From Bryobacterales bacterium (GTDB lineage: Bacteria; Acidobacteriota; Terriglobia; Bryobacterales; Bryobacteraceae): a DNA stretch of 36,457 nt. Position 1 is the stretch's first letter. Every line of letters starts with the position of its first letter. The notes below the pieces were generated by a model. That model ran no database searches. It saw nothing but the letters and a program-made list of their open reading frames with translations, and had not been told where the DNA came from. A program made the position numbers and the translations under genes. The stretch is taken from NCBI GenBank assembly GCA_003167495.1, contig PMSX01000020.1, forward strand, positions 1-36,457, in the 5' to 3' direction. Of the stretch, positions 24,437 through 32,772 are shown piece after piece.

Positions 24437-25710
24437 TGCAAGCAGGTATCTGGCGACACGTCGCTATGCTCCTGGCGAACTTCTAATAGTGCGCCGAATA
24501 GAGTCTCGTAAAGCCCTTGCCTGCTCGCCAGCCTATCCTTGCGTGCTCGCAGAAAGCCAAATCGGAATGGGGAGCATCGCTCGGCCTCCTGAAGGAAGGT
24601 CCCTGAGAAGAACTCATGAGAGTCTGCGATGGCCCGTATGATGAGCGACCGCCAACTTGTTTTCAACAACTTCTTGAGACTGGGCGTCCCGTGCGGTAAC
24701 TCTTCCATGCGTTTCCCAACCGTCTCGGCAAAGTTCAAAAGTTGAATTGTCAGTCCATCCAACGGCGCACCGGTACCCGCAGCCTCCGAGAAGAGTGTAG
24801 TCGAACCGCGCCGCATGTCTTCGTTCAAATCCTGCAAGTCATCGCCCAATTGCAGGAGCACTCCCCACTCGAACGCAAATCGACTTTCCTCCTGGTTCAG
24901 CGAACCGTGTGCGAGGCAAGCGTCACCTAATACCGACGTTCCTCCCTTTGCAAAACTGAGTCGCAGGGAATCGTGATGGTTGCCGGAATGGTCGCCGTGC
25001 AGTTGACTAATACTATGCTCTTGGGCTTGGTGGATGGCCAGCAAGCACTCAAATACATGTGGAAAGCGTGTCCGGGGATATTGCTTTTCGATCAATGCAA
25101 TCAGTGCCCATATAGCGCACTCCCGATCGTCTTTCGCCGGCAAACTTTCACCTGCTAAGCGGCGGCGAAAGCGCCTGCTGAATTGAAGCTTCGTCTCAGC
25201 CGGGATCTTTACATCGTCCAGGTAATTATCGCTGTGGGGATACAACAAACTGTAACCAAGAATGGATGGCGTAAGTTTTATGTTCGCGCCTAACAGAGGC
25301 TGCAATCCGCAGGCCGTCCACGCGTTGCGCGCCGCCTGAATAATAGCGTCCATTTCCAAGCCGGGATCATGCTGCCGCGCCCACTGAGCCAGCTCGGTTC
25401 CGACCGGCAGGAATTCGCGCGTAAGCATTTCAATTGACTCATTTTCGAGGCTCAAAGCTCTTGCCGAAAATCTTGCAAAAGACGCTACAATCCGTTCCTG
25501 CAGTTCGGCTCGTTCCCGCTTGGTTCTAGATATCCGGTGTAAATCGTTCTCTACCGCGCATAGCTCTTCGTCATAGACTCGCTCATGCATTTCCTGCTCT
25601 GCGGAGCTGTAATGCTGCAAGTTTCCGGCTACCTTCGCCGCACAGTCATTCCAATCGTCGATAGTCTGCGCGACTTGCGCGTCCACCCATGCACCGTCGT
25701 ATGTCTCCAT
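24433..25710 (-). CDS. Class 1 isoprenoid-synthase-like protein, uncharacterised
   Basis: A 425-residue, mostly helical protein. Two aspartate motifs stand where trans-prenyl synthases bind magnesium and diphosphate: DNYLDD (161-166) and GDDLQD (289-294). Between them lies SFAKGGTSVLGDACLAHGSL (252-271), and after the second comes EDMRRGSTTLF, a layout like the K-T and GDDxxD region of polyprenyl synthases. The first motif is D-x3-D-D rather than D-D-x2-D, and the chain is longer than a normal prenyl synthase (about 300-350), with an extra N-terminal helical part rich in E and R. It may be a prenyl transferase, a terpene cyclase or an enzyme of a separate branch; the substrate cannot be inferred. 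No other isoprenoid gene is beside it. It starts 128 bases from the divergent glycosidase-like gene. Confidence 0.75.
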   Translation of the reverse strand: METYDGAWVDAQVAQTIDDWNDCAAKVAGNLQHYSSAEQEMHERVYDEELCAVENDLHRISRTKRERAELQERIVASFARFSARALSLENESIEMLTREFLPVGTELAQWARQHDPGLEMDAIIQAARNAWTACGLQPLLGANIKLTPSILGYSLLYPHSDNYLDDVKIPAETKLQFSRRFRRRLAGESLPAKDDRECAIWALIALIEKQYPRTRFPHVFECLLAIHQAQEHSISQLHGDHSGNHHDSLRLSFAKGGTSVLGDACLAHGSLNQEESRFAFEWGVLLQLGDDLQDLNEDMRRGSTTLFSEAAGTGAPLDGLTIQLLNFAETVGKRMEELPHGTPSLKKLLKTSWRSLIIRAIADSHEFFSGTFLQEAERCSPFRFGFLRARKDRLASRQGLYETLFGALLEVRQEHSDVSPDTCLH

Positions 25711-25838
25711 CCGATTTACAATGACGAAAGTCCCGGGCCTTTTGTTCGAGCCAGGCGCGGAAACTCCTCTATTCTACTCGGAGTGCTTTTTAGCGGAAAA
25801 CAACGGCCGGCAGCCGCCAGTCCCGCTACCATGAAGGA

Positions 25839-27578
25839 ATGAACGCCAAACTGCTCACGATTTGCGCACTCACCCTGTGCTTACTCACCATTGGCTTCAC
25901 TTCGCAGTCCATATCGGCGTCTACCAGCATGGAGCTCTGGTACCAACATGCGTCCTACATCAACAGCGACGATGCCGTCAAAAAGAGTAAAGATCTAATC
26001 GACAAGGCGGCGGCCGCTGGTTACACGGGCGCGCTCTTCTGGGACAGCAACTTCAACATGATGGGCAACGACGATTGGAACCTGGATAATGAAGGCCGTC
26101 TGAAGGAGGTCATGAAGTATGCCCACGAACGCCATATGAAAGCCATCGCGGAAGCTGCACCTTTTGGGTGGTCGAACGATGTGCTGGCAGTGAACCCCAA
26201 CTGGGCTGAACCTCAGCGTGTGATTGGTACCCGGTTCCAGGTAGCGCCCGATGGCAGGAGTCTCAAGGTCCGAAACAGTTTGCCCGCTCTGGTGAACGGC
26301 AATTTTGGATCCGGCCAGACGGGCTGGTTCGAATTGGGTGATCCGAACGTTAAGGTTGTGCCCAACGCGCGGCCCGGTGGAGCTGCACTGACGATTGTCG
26401 ATCCTCCCGGTAATGCGCGTATTCGGCAAAAAATCTCCGTCCAACCGTGGCGGCAGTATCACTTGTCTTTTCTCTATAAGACGGAAGGAGCGCAGATCGG
26501 CAGTCCGATGGTGATCGTCTACGATGCCTCCAATATCGATAAGATGCGCTTTATCGTAAATCTGCATGCGTCCGGTGGGTGGTCGGGCTTGGACTATCTC
26601 TTCAACAGCGGCGATAGCACGGAACTCGCTCTCTATATGGGAGTCTGGGGCGGCGCGAAGGGCACAGTGCAGTTTGCCGATGTTCAGCTGGAAGAAACCG
26701 GCTTGGTTTGGCTCGTACGTCGCGACGGCGCGCCCTTCAAACTATACGATCCGGATAATCCATCGAAGGTCTACACTCCCGGCGTCGATTACAACGAAGC
26801 CAGCGATCCCGACATGCTTCCTCACCGGCCTAGCTTTCACAATGTTTTTCACTGGCCGCCTCCGTTCACACTTCCCGCAACCACTCACTTGAAGCCGGGG
26901 CAGATCGTGGCCGCGGACTATTATGCGGTCACTCCCCTGACCAATGAAAATCAGGTGGGCATGTGTATGACGGAGCCCGGCGTTTATCAATGGTTGACCA
27001 AGAACGCAAAGGAAATGAAGAAGGTTGTTCCCCCAGATTCGGACCTGCTTCTCGCCTACGATGAAATCCGCAATGCCAACTCCTGTTTCTCTTGCCGTTC
27101 AAAGAATATGACCGCCGGCCAGCTCCTGGCCTGGAGCCTCGGGCAGACCTATGGCATCTATCACCATGCTTTGCCCGATGTTTCCTTTTGGGTTTGGAGC
27201 GACATGTTCGACCCATATCACAATGCTCACGACCACATGATGTACGTGGAAGGAACTTTGGCGGGTTCTTGGAAAGGCATTCCTCCCGAGGTATCTATCT
27301 TGAATTGGAACCTCGATAAGCTCAAGGATTCCCTCAGGTGGTTTTCCGGTCTGAATTCAGAGCAGCCCATTGCTCATCAACAGATCGTCGCAGGCTTTTA
27401 CGGCAGGGCGGACGCCGCTGGTGAAGCCCGCCGCGAATTGGCCGAAGCCGCAGGTATTCCGGGTATTCGCGGTTTGATGTACACTACCTGGGACAACAAT
27501 TACTCGAAGCTGCAAGCGTTTGCCGATGCCGCGCGCGCTGCTTGGCCCGATTACGTGAAGAGCGTCCCCAAGAAGTAG
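25839..27578 (+). CDS. Secreted glycoside-hydrolase-like TIM barrel with inserted carbohydrate-binding domain
   Basis: A 579-residue secreted protein with a signal peptide (MNAKLLTICALTLCLLTIGF). The first barrel part (about 30-135) has AAAAGYTGALFWDSNF and YAHERHMKAIAEAAPFG. Residues about 150-285 form an inserted jelly-roll-like module (LVNGNFGSGQTGWFELGDPN, then LSFLYKTEG and FADVQLEETG), the pattern of CBM4/9-type domains. The barrel then resumes, with LLLAYDEIRN (D408-E409). An Asp-Glu pair at a strand end is what GH20-like enzymes use, so these are my candidate catalytic residues. Family placement is uncertain. GAAGGA precedes the ATG. The stop codon abuts the stop of the convergent Gfo/Idh/MocA gene (shared TAGCTA), the head of a carbohydrate-linked region. 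Confidence 0.7.
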   Translation: MNAKLLTICALTLCLLTIGFTSQSISASTSMELWYQHASYINSDDAVKKSKDLIDKAAAAGYTGALFWDSNFNMMGNDDWNLDNEGRLKEVMKYAHERHMKAIAEAAPFGWSNDVLAVNPNWAEPQRVIGTRFQVAPDGRSLKVRNSLPALVNGNFGSGQTGWFELGDPNVKVVPNARPGGAALTIVDPPGNARIRQKISVQPWRQYHLSFLYKTEGAQIGSPMVIVYDASNIDKMRFIVNLHASGGWSGLDYLFNSGDSTELALYMGVWGGAKGTVQFADVQLEETGLVWLVRRDGAPFKLYDPDNPSKVYTPGVDYNEASDPDMLPHRPSFHNVFHWPPPFTLPATTHLKPGQIVAADYYAVTPLTNENQVGMCMTEPGVYQWLTKNAKEMKKVVPPDSDLLLAYDEIRNANSCFSCRSKNMTAGQLLAWSLGQTYGIYHHALPDVSFWVWSDMFDPYHNAHDHMMYVEGTLAGSWKGIPPEVSILNWNLDKLKDSLRWFSGLNSEQPIAHQQIVAGFYGRADAAGEARRELAEAAGIPGIRGLMYTTWDNNYSKLQAFADAARAAWPDYVKSVPKK

Positions 27579-28742
27579 CTAAGCGATCAGTGGTTCCACT
27601 TGTACCCAAGCGCGTTTCCGCCAGGATTCCAATCCGGCTTCGGCCAATTGCACGCCTTTTGCGGCCTGTAACAAGTCCCAACGGAATGGCTCGTCCTTCA
27701 CAACATGCCGCAGAAAAAGCTCCCACTCACGCTTGAACGCGTTATCGAAACTATCCTGTTCCGGCACTTTCTGCCAGCCATCGTAGAAGTTTAGCGGGCT
27801 GGGTATGTCTGGATTCCATGTCGGTCGTGGTGTTGCGCCGTAAGGTTGAATCCAGCAGTCTCGGAGGCCCGCAACAGCCGATCCCTTTGTTCCATCCACC
27901 TGCAGAGTCAGCAAATCATCCCGTCTTACCCGCACACACCACGACGAATTGAAGTGCGCAATGATGCCGCCTTCCAGTTCAAACGTGGCATACGCCGAAT
28001 CGTCCGCCGTACAGGCGTACGGTTTACCTTCTTCGTTTCGGCGTTCTGGAATGTGAGTCGTACCCAAGCAACAGAGGGTTTTCACGGGTGCGAATACTTC
28101 ATCCAACACATAACGCCAGTGGCACAACATGTCAATGATGATGCCGCCGCCATCTTCCTTGCGATAGTTCCAGGACGGGCGCTGTGCCGGCACCACGTCG
28201 CCTTCGAAGACCCAATACCCAAACTCGCCACGCACCGAAAGAATCCTACCAAAAAAACCCAGGTCGCGGAGTGTCTTCAGTTTCATGATGCCGGGTAGCC
28301 ATAGCTTGTCTTGTACGACACCATGCTTCACGCCCGCCGACTTGGCCAGGCGATAAAGTTCAAGCGCTGTACTGACACTCTCCGCAATCGGCTTTTCGCA
28401 ATAGATATGCTTTCCAGCGGCAATCGCCTTTTTTACTGCCTCTGCACGGCGGTCCGTTGTTTGGGCGTCGAAATAGATGGCGTAGCTCTTGTCGTTCAGT
28501 ATTTGGTCAAGATCGGTAGTGAAAGGGAGACCGCCGCACTCCTTCGAAATCGCCTCTAACTTGGCGGCGTTCCGGCCGACTAGTAGCGGCCGCGGCATGA
28601 TTGTCTCCGTGTCACTGAGCTTTACGCCGCCTTGCTGAATGATGGCGTAGATCGAACGCCGCAGGTGTTGGTTCAGCCCCATACGCCCAGTGACGCCGTT
28701 CATTATGATTCCCACTGTGTGGGTCCGCGTGTCTTTGCTCAA
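27579..28742 (-). CDS. Gfo/Idh/MocA family oxidoreductase
   Basis: A 387-residue NAD(P)-dependent oxidoreductase. The Rossmann loop is unusual for the family, GVTGRMG (16-22), more like that of DapB. The family motif EKP is at 116-118 (IYCEKPIAES), and the C-terminal sheet domain contains DGGGIIIDMLCHWRYVLDEV, with the H that usually sits at the active site. No export signal, so it acts in the cytosol. The frame runs back to 29033 across the cupin gene. The best start is TTG at 28742, because it follows GGAGACCT and overlaps the cupin stop as TTGA, and the first beta strand (THTVGIIMNG) comes just after. Substrates in this family are sugars, inositols and their keto or amino forms. It is the last gene of the operon with GH88, PhyH and HbpS-like proteins. 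Confidence 0.88.
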   Translation of the reverse strand: MSKDTRTHTVGIIMNGVTGRMGLNQHLRRSIYAIIQQGGVKLSDTETIMPRPLLVGRNAAKLEAISKECGGLPFTTDLDQILNDKSYAIYFDAQTTDRRAEAVKKAIAAGKHIYCEKPIAESVSTALELYRLAKSAGVKHGVVQDKLWLPGIMKLKTLRDLGFFGRILSVRGEFGYWVFEGDVVPAQRPSWNYRKEDGGGIIIDMLCHWRYVLDEVFAPVKTLCCLGTTHIPERRNEEGKPYACTADDSAYATFELEGGIIAHFNSSWCVRVRRDDLLTLQVDGTKGSAVAGLRDCWIQPYGATPRPTWNPDIPSPLNFYDGWQKVPEQDSFDNAFKREWELFLRHVVKDEPFRWDLLQAAKGVQLAEAGLESWRKRAWVQVEPLIA

Positions 28743-29182
28743 AAGGTCTCCGTGCTTTGTGGGAATGCCCCAGAGGGCAGAGGCGGCGCTTCCTTCCCGG
28801 CGCGCGGCAGCGTTCCAGCCAATTCCTGACGCCAGTGCGCTACATCGCCGGCCGGGCCATAGCAATAGATCATGCGCATGGGAGTGGTTCCAGTGTTGGT
28901 CAATTGATGGAAGACGCCAGGCGGAATATAGACGGCTTGCCCTCCTCGTACGGCATGTTTCTCTCCACCCAGACACATTTCGCCGCCGCCCTCCAATATG
29001 AAATAGATCTCTTCCTGTTCCTGGTTGTGCCATGGTACCTGCCCGCCATTGGGTTCGAGTGTCACATGGCCTAAAGAGAAGTGGGTCGCTTGAATCGGAC
29101 TCGCTCCTCCCACCAAATTCTGAGTCGTCCGCCGCGCTGGATAGGTGCAGCCGGCGATCTCAGCCAGATCTGCAATGATCAT
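28739..29182 (-). CDS. Cupin domain protein in the GH88 operon
   Basis: A 147-residue single-domain cupin. Motif 1 is PWHNQEQEEIYFILEG, giving H52, Q54 and E58; the second histidine of the usual H-x-H pair is Q here. Motif 2 is GGQAVYIPPGVFHQL with H92. Many sugar-related cupins of this kind show such changes. It overlaps the GH88-like gene start-to-stop by ATGA (29179-29182) and the next gene by 4 bases, so it is firmly in the operon. It may be a sugar isomerase or epimerase-like protein acting on the operon's intermediate. That is inference. Confidence 0.85.
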   Translation of the reverse strand: MIIADLAEIAGCTYPARRTTQNLVGGASPIQATHFSLGHVTLEPNGGQVPWHNQEQEEIYFILEGGGEMCLGGEKHAVRGGQAVYIPPGVFHQLTNTGTTPMRMIYCYGPAGDVAHWRQELAGTLPRAGKEAPPLPSGAFPQSTETF

Positions 29183-30573
29183 TTCCGCTTACTCCAAAAA
29201 GTCAAATAAGGTTTTTGCTCGATCTCGCGCAATAGGTATAACGCCAGTTCCCGCGCATGATAATCGCCCCACATACATGCTTCTCCGCGCGGCACCCCAT
29301 CGGAAGCGGGAGCGCGATCCCACCCGTTCGGCCGGTGATACACCGCGTGCAGAATTAGTCCTTGGTGCGCGGGATCGCAGCTCAGATATGGTTCTGCAAA
29401 CAGCGTGTCGCAAACGGTCAGCCCGGCCTGAACATAATTCTTGTTCCCTAGATATTTACCCAACCGCAGCAACCCCTGTGCCGCAATCGCTGCCGCGGAA
29501 CTATCTACTGGTTCGAACGCATTAAACGGGTCGGCCGCTCTCCCTGCCCAATCTCCCAAACGATGCAACTGAGGCGCGCCGGTATCCCAATAGGGGATTC
29601 CGTCTGTGGGAGTGTTCTGAATATAAAAATCACAGGTTGCTTCCGCCGCCTTTCGCAGTATCGGTTCCATCTCTTTCTCGGCAAGTGTGGCAAGAAACTC
29701 CAGTTGCTCAGCAAATCCACACATCGCCCACGCTAGCCCGCGTGTCCATGTGCTGAACGGCGAGTAGCCTTGCTGCGAATTGGGACAGCGATAGTTTCCG
29801 TCGTTCACGTTAAAGATAATTTCATGCGCCGTACGTCCCCTGACGTCATAGCTATCGCGCCCTTCGCCGTAATAGACCGAGTACCGCGCTGTGGCCTCCG
29901 CATGTTTCAGCAAACGTTCCAACAGCGAAAGGCGTTTATCGTTCTCACTCATGAGCACGTGCCCGAGTTGATGGCTTAGGGCTAGCGCCCGCAGGGAACG
30001 GATAGTGTCTACAAATAAAGAATGCGGCCCATTGAACGAATAAATGTAACCACCTTCGCCGGCAATGTTGGTCCAACGTGCTGCCTGTACCGCGCCCGAA
30101 ACCTTCAGCGCGAGTTCATAGAAGTTGCGCTCACCCGCGTCTTCTGTAATCCGCCCTTCATTCATCAGCCGCAGCAAATTGCCATAGGCGCTCACATTGT
30201 TGAAGCCGTGGTCATGGACTCCGGTATGGGAAACGTGCGAGGCCATGTAGGCCACTGTGTGTGCGCGGCCCGCTTCCAGAGATTCTTTCTCGCCTGTGGC
30301 GTCGAACTGCAAAATCTCCGCGCCGAATTGAAAGCCTTGCGTCCACTCAGTCCAGCCCCGGCTTGTGTATTTGCCATCGATGGTAAAAACTGGCGCGCCT
30401 TGTTCCGGCCGCCACGAAGCATCAAGCGACTTGATCTTGTGCGCCGAACTTTCAAACAGCGATTTAACCTTCTTCTCTAGCGCGGCTGCTGTTAGATCTT
30501 CTCGAATTCGAATCATTTCATTTACCAGCGTCCCCACCTTTGCTTGGTCGAGGCTCGAGATATAGGAAGTCAC
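29179..30573 (-). CDS. GH88-like unsaturated glucuronyl hydrolase
   Basis: A 464-residue (alpha/alpha)6-barrel protein of the glycoside hydrolase 88 type. Hallmarks are VHDHGFNNVSAYG with D121, HSLFVDTIRSL with D189, STWTRGLAWAMCGFAEQ, DSSAAAIAAQGLLRL and WGDYHARELALYLL near the end. D121 and D189 correspond to the catalytic aspartates of Bacillus unsaturated glucuronyl hydrolase by order and neighbours. The family hydrates unsaturated uronic acids released by polysaccharide lyases, or cleaves related glycosides. There is no signal peptide, so it acts in the cytosol. It lies 47 bases after the PhyH gene and overlaps the cupin gene by 4 bases. No polysaccharide lyase gene is in this window. 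Confidence 0.85.
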   Translation of the reverse strand: MTSYISSLDQAKVGTLVNEMIRIREDLTAAALEKKVKSLFESSAHKIKSLDASWRPEQGAPVFTIDGKYTSRGWTEWTQGFQFGAEILQFDATGEKESLEAGRAHTVAYMASHVSHTGVHDHGFNNVSAYGNLLRLMNEGRITEDAGERNFYELALKVSGAVQAARWTNIAGEGGYIYSFNGPHSLFVDTIRSLRALALSHQLGHVLMSENDKRLSLLERLLKHAEATARYSVYYGEGRDSYDVRGRTAHEIIFNVNDGNYRCPNSQQGYSPFSTWTRGLAWAMCGFAEQLEFLATLAEKEMEPILRKAAEATCDFYIQNTPTDGIPYWDTGAPQLHRLGDWAGRAADPFNAFEPVDSSAAAIAAQGLLRLGKYLGNKNYVQAGLTVCDTLFAEPYLSCDPAHQGLILHAVYHRPNGWDRAPASDGVPRGEACMWGDYHARELALYLLREIEQKPYLTFWSKRK

Positions 30574-30620
30574 AGGCTAGATTCTTCAAACTGTCTTCAA
30601 TCGATATCTCATAACTAAAC

Positions 30621-31397
30621 TTACTTCAAGAAGCCGCTCGCACCGAATCCCACAGAACTGAGTTGATCGTTCAGTGGATCGTCCAGCGCCAACAGTTGCC
30701 GCAGTGGCGGTGTTAAATGCGCTTGCGTTTCGGGCCGCAAAAGCTTTTTCTGATACTGCTGCTGCGGCTTATCGTTCCGGCAATAAAAAATGTGCAGGGC
30801 CCGTCTGTGCGTGCTCGTCAGATTGGCCGTTCCTCCATGCCACGCATGGGTGTTCATCACCACCACACTTCCGGCCGGCCCCAGCAGCAAAACTTCCTGT
30901 GGGTGCTTCGCCGCCGGATCGGCGAGCGCGTCTTGCGGTAACTGCTTCCATGTCTGCGAACCCGGAATCACACGGGTAGCGCCATTCTGAGCGGTAAAAT
31001 CGTCGAGCAGCCAAATAGTATTGCAAACCGAGTAGCCACGCTCATCCAGTAACGCTCCGGTGTCGCAATGCAGCGGTTGGGCCTCTTTGCAAAATGGATC
31101 TGTCGAACGTGCGTTAAAACTGCTCAGCTTAAAATCGCCGCCGAGCACATGCCCCACAAGTTCCAAAACAGGCGGCATAGCGACCAGCTTCTCGAAGATC
31201 CCTCCCTTGTCCACAAGATTTGCCAAACGCCGCGCTCCTGGCTCTTTCCGGAACTCGAAGCCGGCATTCTCGCCTTCGAGCGCATACAATTCCTCTACGC
31301 GGCCGGTAACTTCGCGCAAAGCCTCCGCTGACAAAAAATGCGCCAAGACAACGTATCCCAATGTATCCAGGTCTTGGCGTTGTTGATCAGTTAACAA
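30621..31397 (-). CDS. Phytanoyl-CoA dioxygenase (PhyH) family protein
   Basis: A 258-residue Fe(II)/2-oxoglutarate dioxygenase-like protein. Iron ligands are H110 and D112 in PLHCDTGALL and H187 in NTHAWHGGTAN; the 2-oxoglutarate-binding arginine is probably R199 (STHRRALHIFY). The metal triad looks intact, so it is likely active. Bacterial PhyH proteins hydroxylate varied small molecules; phytanoyl-CoA is not implied. It starts 5 bases after the HbpS-like gene and is followed by the GH88-like gene, so it probably oxidises an intermediate of the same pathway. No membrane segment or export signal. Confidence 0.85.
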   Translation of the reverse strand: MLTDQQRQDLDTLGYVVLAHFLSAEALREVTGRVEELYALEGENAGFEFRKEPGARRLANLVDKGGIFEKLVAMPPVLELVGHVLGGDFKLSSFNARSTDPFCKEAQPLHCDTGALLDERGYSVCNTIWLLDDFTAQNGATRVIPGSQTWKQLPQDALADPAAKHPQEVLLLGPAGSVVVMNTHAWHGGTANLTSTHRRALHIFYCRNDKPQQQYQKKLLRPETQAHLTPPLRQLLALDDPLNDQLSSVGFGASGFLK

Positions 31398-31402
31398 GGT
31401 GT

Positions 31403-31879
31403 TTACTTACCCAAAACTGCATCAATGGCGGCTTGGCCGATGGCTTCGTCCACTTCGGACGCAGCGCCGCTCACGCCGATCGCACCTAGAGTTTGTCCGT
31501 CCACCTTAATCGGAAGGCCGCCTTGCATAGGGAAAGATTCCGGCGCCGCCAACTGCGCCATGTTGCCGCCCTTCAATGAATCGGCGCTGGCTTTCGACGG
31601 ACTTCTGAAAAACGCCGAGTGACGGGCTTTCCTCTGCGCATACACAATCGTATTCAGCCCAGCGCCATCGGCCTTCTCAAAGAACAGCAGATTCCCACTC
31701 TCGTCAACAACGCAAATGCTCACCTGCACCTCCCGTTTTTTCTCTTCGGCCTCGGCCGCCGCCACCATCGCTTTGACGGTTGCCAAATTTAGCGCTTTCT
31801 TCGTGGAAAGCTCGGCGGCGCTACAAAGCAGGCTGGCCGCTAAGATCACTGCTGCGAATTTACTCATGGGGATCATCAT
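31403..31879 (-). CDS. GlcG/HbpS family protein, short paralogue
   Basis: A 158-residue GlcG/HbpS-type protein. The signal peptide is MSKFAAVILAASLLCSAAE, starting at the ATG at 31867; an earlier in-frame ATG at 31879 is possible and neither has a good ribosome binding site. Family hallmarks are VSICVVDESGNLLFFEKADG, TIVYAQRKARHSAFF and GGLPIKVDGQTLGAIGVSGA. Known members bind haem or stabilise glycolate oxidase; the substrate here is unknown. An intrinsic terminator lies only 8 bases upstream of the first ATG, so this operon is either started by read-through or by a promoter overlapping the terminator. PhyH follows after 5 bases. Confidence 0.85.
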   Translation of the reverse strand: MMIPMSKFAAVILAASLLCSAAELSTKKALNLATVKAMVAAAEAEEKKREVQVSICVVDESGNLLFFEKADGAGLNTIVYAQRKARHSAFFRSPSKASADSLKGGNMAQLAAPESFPMQGGLPIKVDGQTLGAIGVSGAASEVDEAIGQAAIDAVLGK

Positions 31880-31887
31880 ACAAAAAG

Positions 31888-31920
31888 AAAAGGACCCGCT
31901 GTTAAATAGCGGGTCCTTTT
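31888..31920 (-). terminator. Strong intrinsic terminator between two HbpS-like genes
   Basis: AAAAGGACCCGCT and AGCGGGTCCTTTT form a perfect 13-bp stem around a 7-base loop. On the minus strand the stem is followed by CTTTTTG, so it ends the transcript of the long HbpS-like gene 15 bases past that gene's stop. It also lies 8 bases before the next gene's first ATG, leaving almost no room for a separate promoter. Confidence 0.88.
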
Positions 31921-31935
31921 ACGCGCTGATACCGG

Positions 31936-32772
31936 CTACGGTTTAACGGCCGGCAGGCTGGCGGGGTTCCCAGTATTGATGCAAGTTGGATGTCCAAAGC
32001 CACCGGCGCTGTTGCCAGTGCCGCCATTGGGATTCGCGGTGATATCAAAGATGATGTTGTCTGGATGCGTGGCGTCGCCCGAAACGCCCGAGACTGCTGA
32101 AAGACCGCCGCCCGCAGCCATATGGTCGAGACCTAAGTTGTTGCGAACGCGCCAGCCGATGAAGTGATCTGCACAAGACGTATCTCCGCTCACGCCCACG
32201 CCGCCCACAATATTGTGTTTCTTGTCATACAAGGCCAATCCCCCGCCGAACACATTCACTCCACCAATCTTGTGGCCCACCATTGGGTCGGCGGATGTCC
32301 CGTACGCGGTGGAGGGGCCTTCGTATGCCGCGCCGGTATCAACCGGGTTGCTGGCCTGCAAACCGAAGAGGGTGCCGCCCGGTTGTACCGCCGAGTAAAG
32401 ATTTGCGGTCGAGAGCGCCAATCCGTTCGCTTGTCCTGAACCTCCACTCGACGAAGTGCTGTCCAAGCTAAAGGCATTCGCGGCGTTGGCCTTCTGCGCG
32501 GAGATCACGCGGCTCCCGGGCCACTGTGCGCCGCGGTTTATGCCGCTAAAAGCCACCGCGCAAACAATGCCATCGCGGTCGACAATTGTTCCCCACATCT
32601 GGTTATTCAGCCCGCTTCTTTCCGTCGCAGTCGCAGCCGCGAGCGCAGCCTTCAACTCGGCCTGAGTGGGTAGCCCCTCACAACCGTTCGTTTTGTCGTC
32701 TTGGGCCCAGACCGTGGTCACGGCAGCAGCCATTAAAGTGCCTATTAATATGCACTTATTTCTAAATTGCAT
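31936..32772 (-). CDS. GlcG/HbpS family protein, long paralogue
   Basis: A 278-residue secreted protein with signal peptide MQFRNKCILIGTLMAAAVTTVWAQ. The body has GlcG/HbpS features: WGTIVDRDGIVCAVAFSG, SAQKANAANAFSL, GGLALYDKKHNIVGGVGVSGDTS. It is much longer than the family norm of about 140-160 because of glycine-, asparagine- and serine-rich insertions between the core strands. Cysteines (NGCEG, DGIVCAV, DTSCAD, PTCINT) may form disulfides. AGGGGAGGATCATA precedes the ATG at 32772, fixing the start; the frame upstream to 32817 is ignored. It is a single-gene transcript ended by the terminator at 31888-31920. Confidence 0.85.
   Translation of the reverse strand: MQFRNKCILIGTLMAAAVTTVWAQDDKTNGCEGLPTQAELKAALAAATATERSGLNNQMWGTIVDRDGIVCAVAFSGINRGAQWPGSRVISAQKANAANAFSLDSTSSSGGSGQANGLALSTANLYSAVQPGGTLFGLQASNPVDTGAAYEGPSTAYGTSADPMVGHKIGGVNVFGGGLALYDKKHNIVGGVGVSGDTSCADHFIGWRVRNNLGLDHMAAGGGLSAVSGVSGDATHPDNIIFDITANPNGGTGNSAGGFGHPTCINTGNPASLPAVKP

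Noticed and set aside
25770..25800. ACTCC/GGAGT arms between the divergent genes at 25710 and 25839
   Set aside because: Arms of five bases over a 12-base spacer are expected by chance, and no regulator gene is adjacent.
28743..29033. Upstream extension of the Gfo/Idh/MocA frame
   Set aside because: It is a shadow of the cupin gene. A TTG overlapping the cupin stop with a GGAG site fits better.
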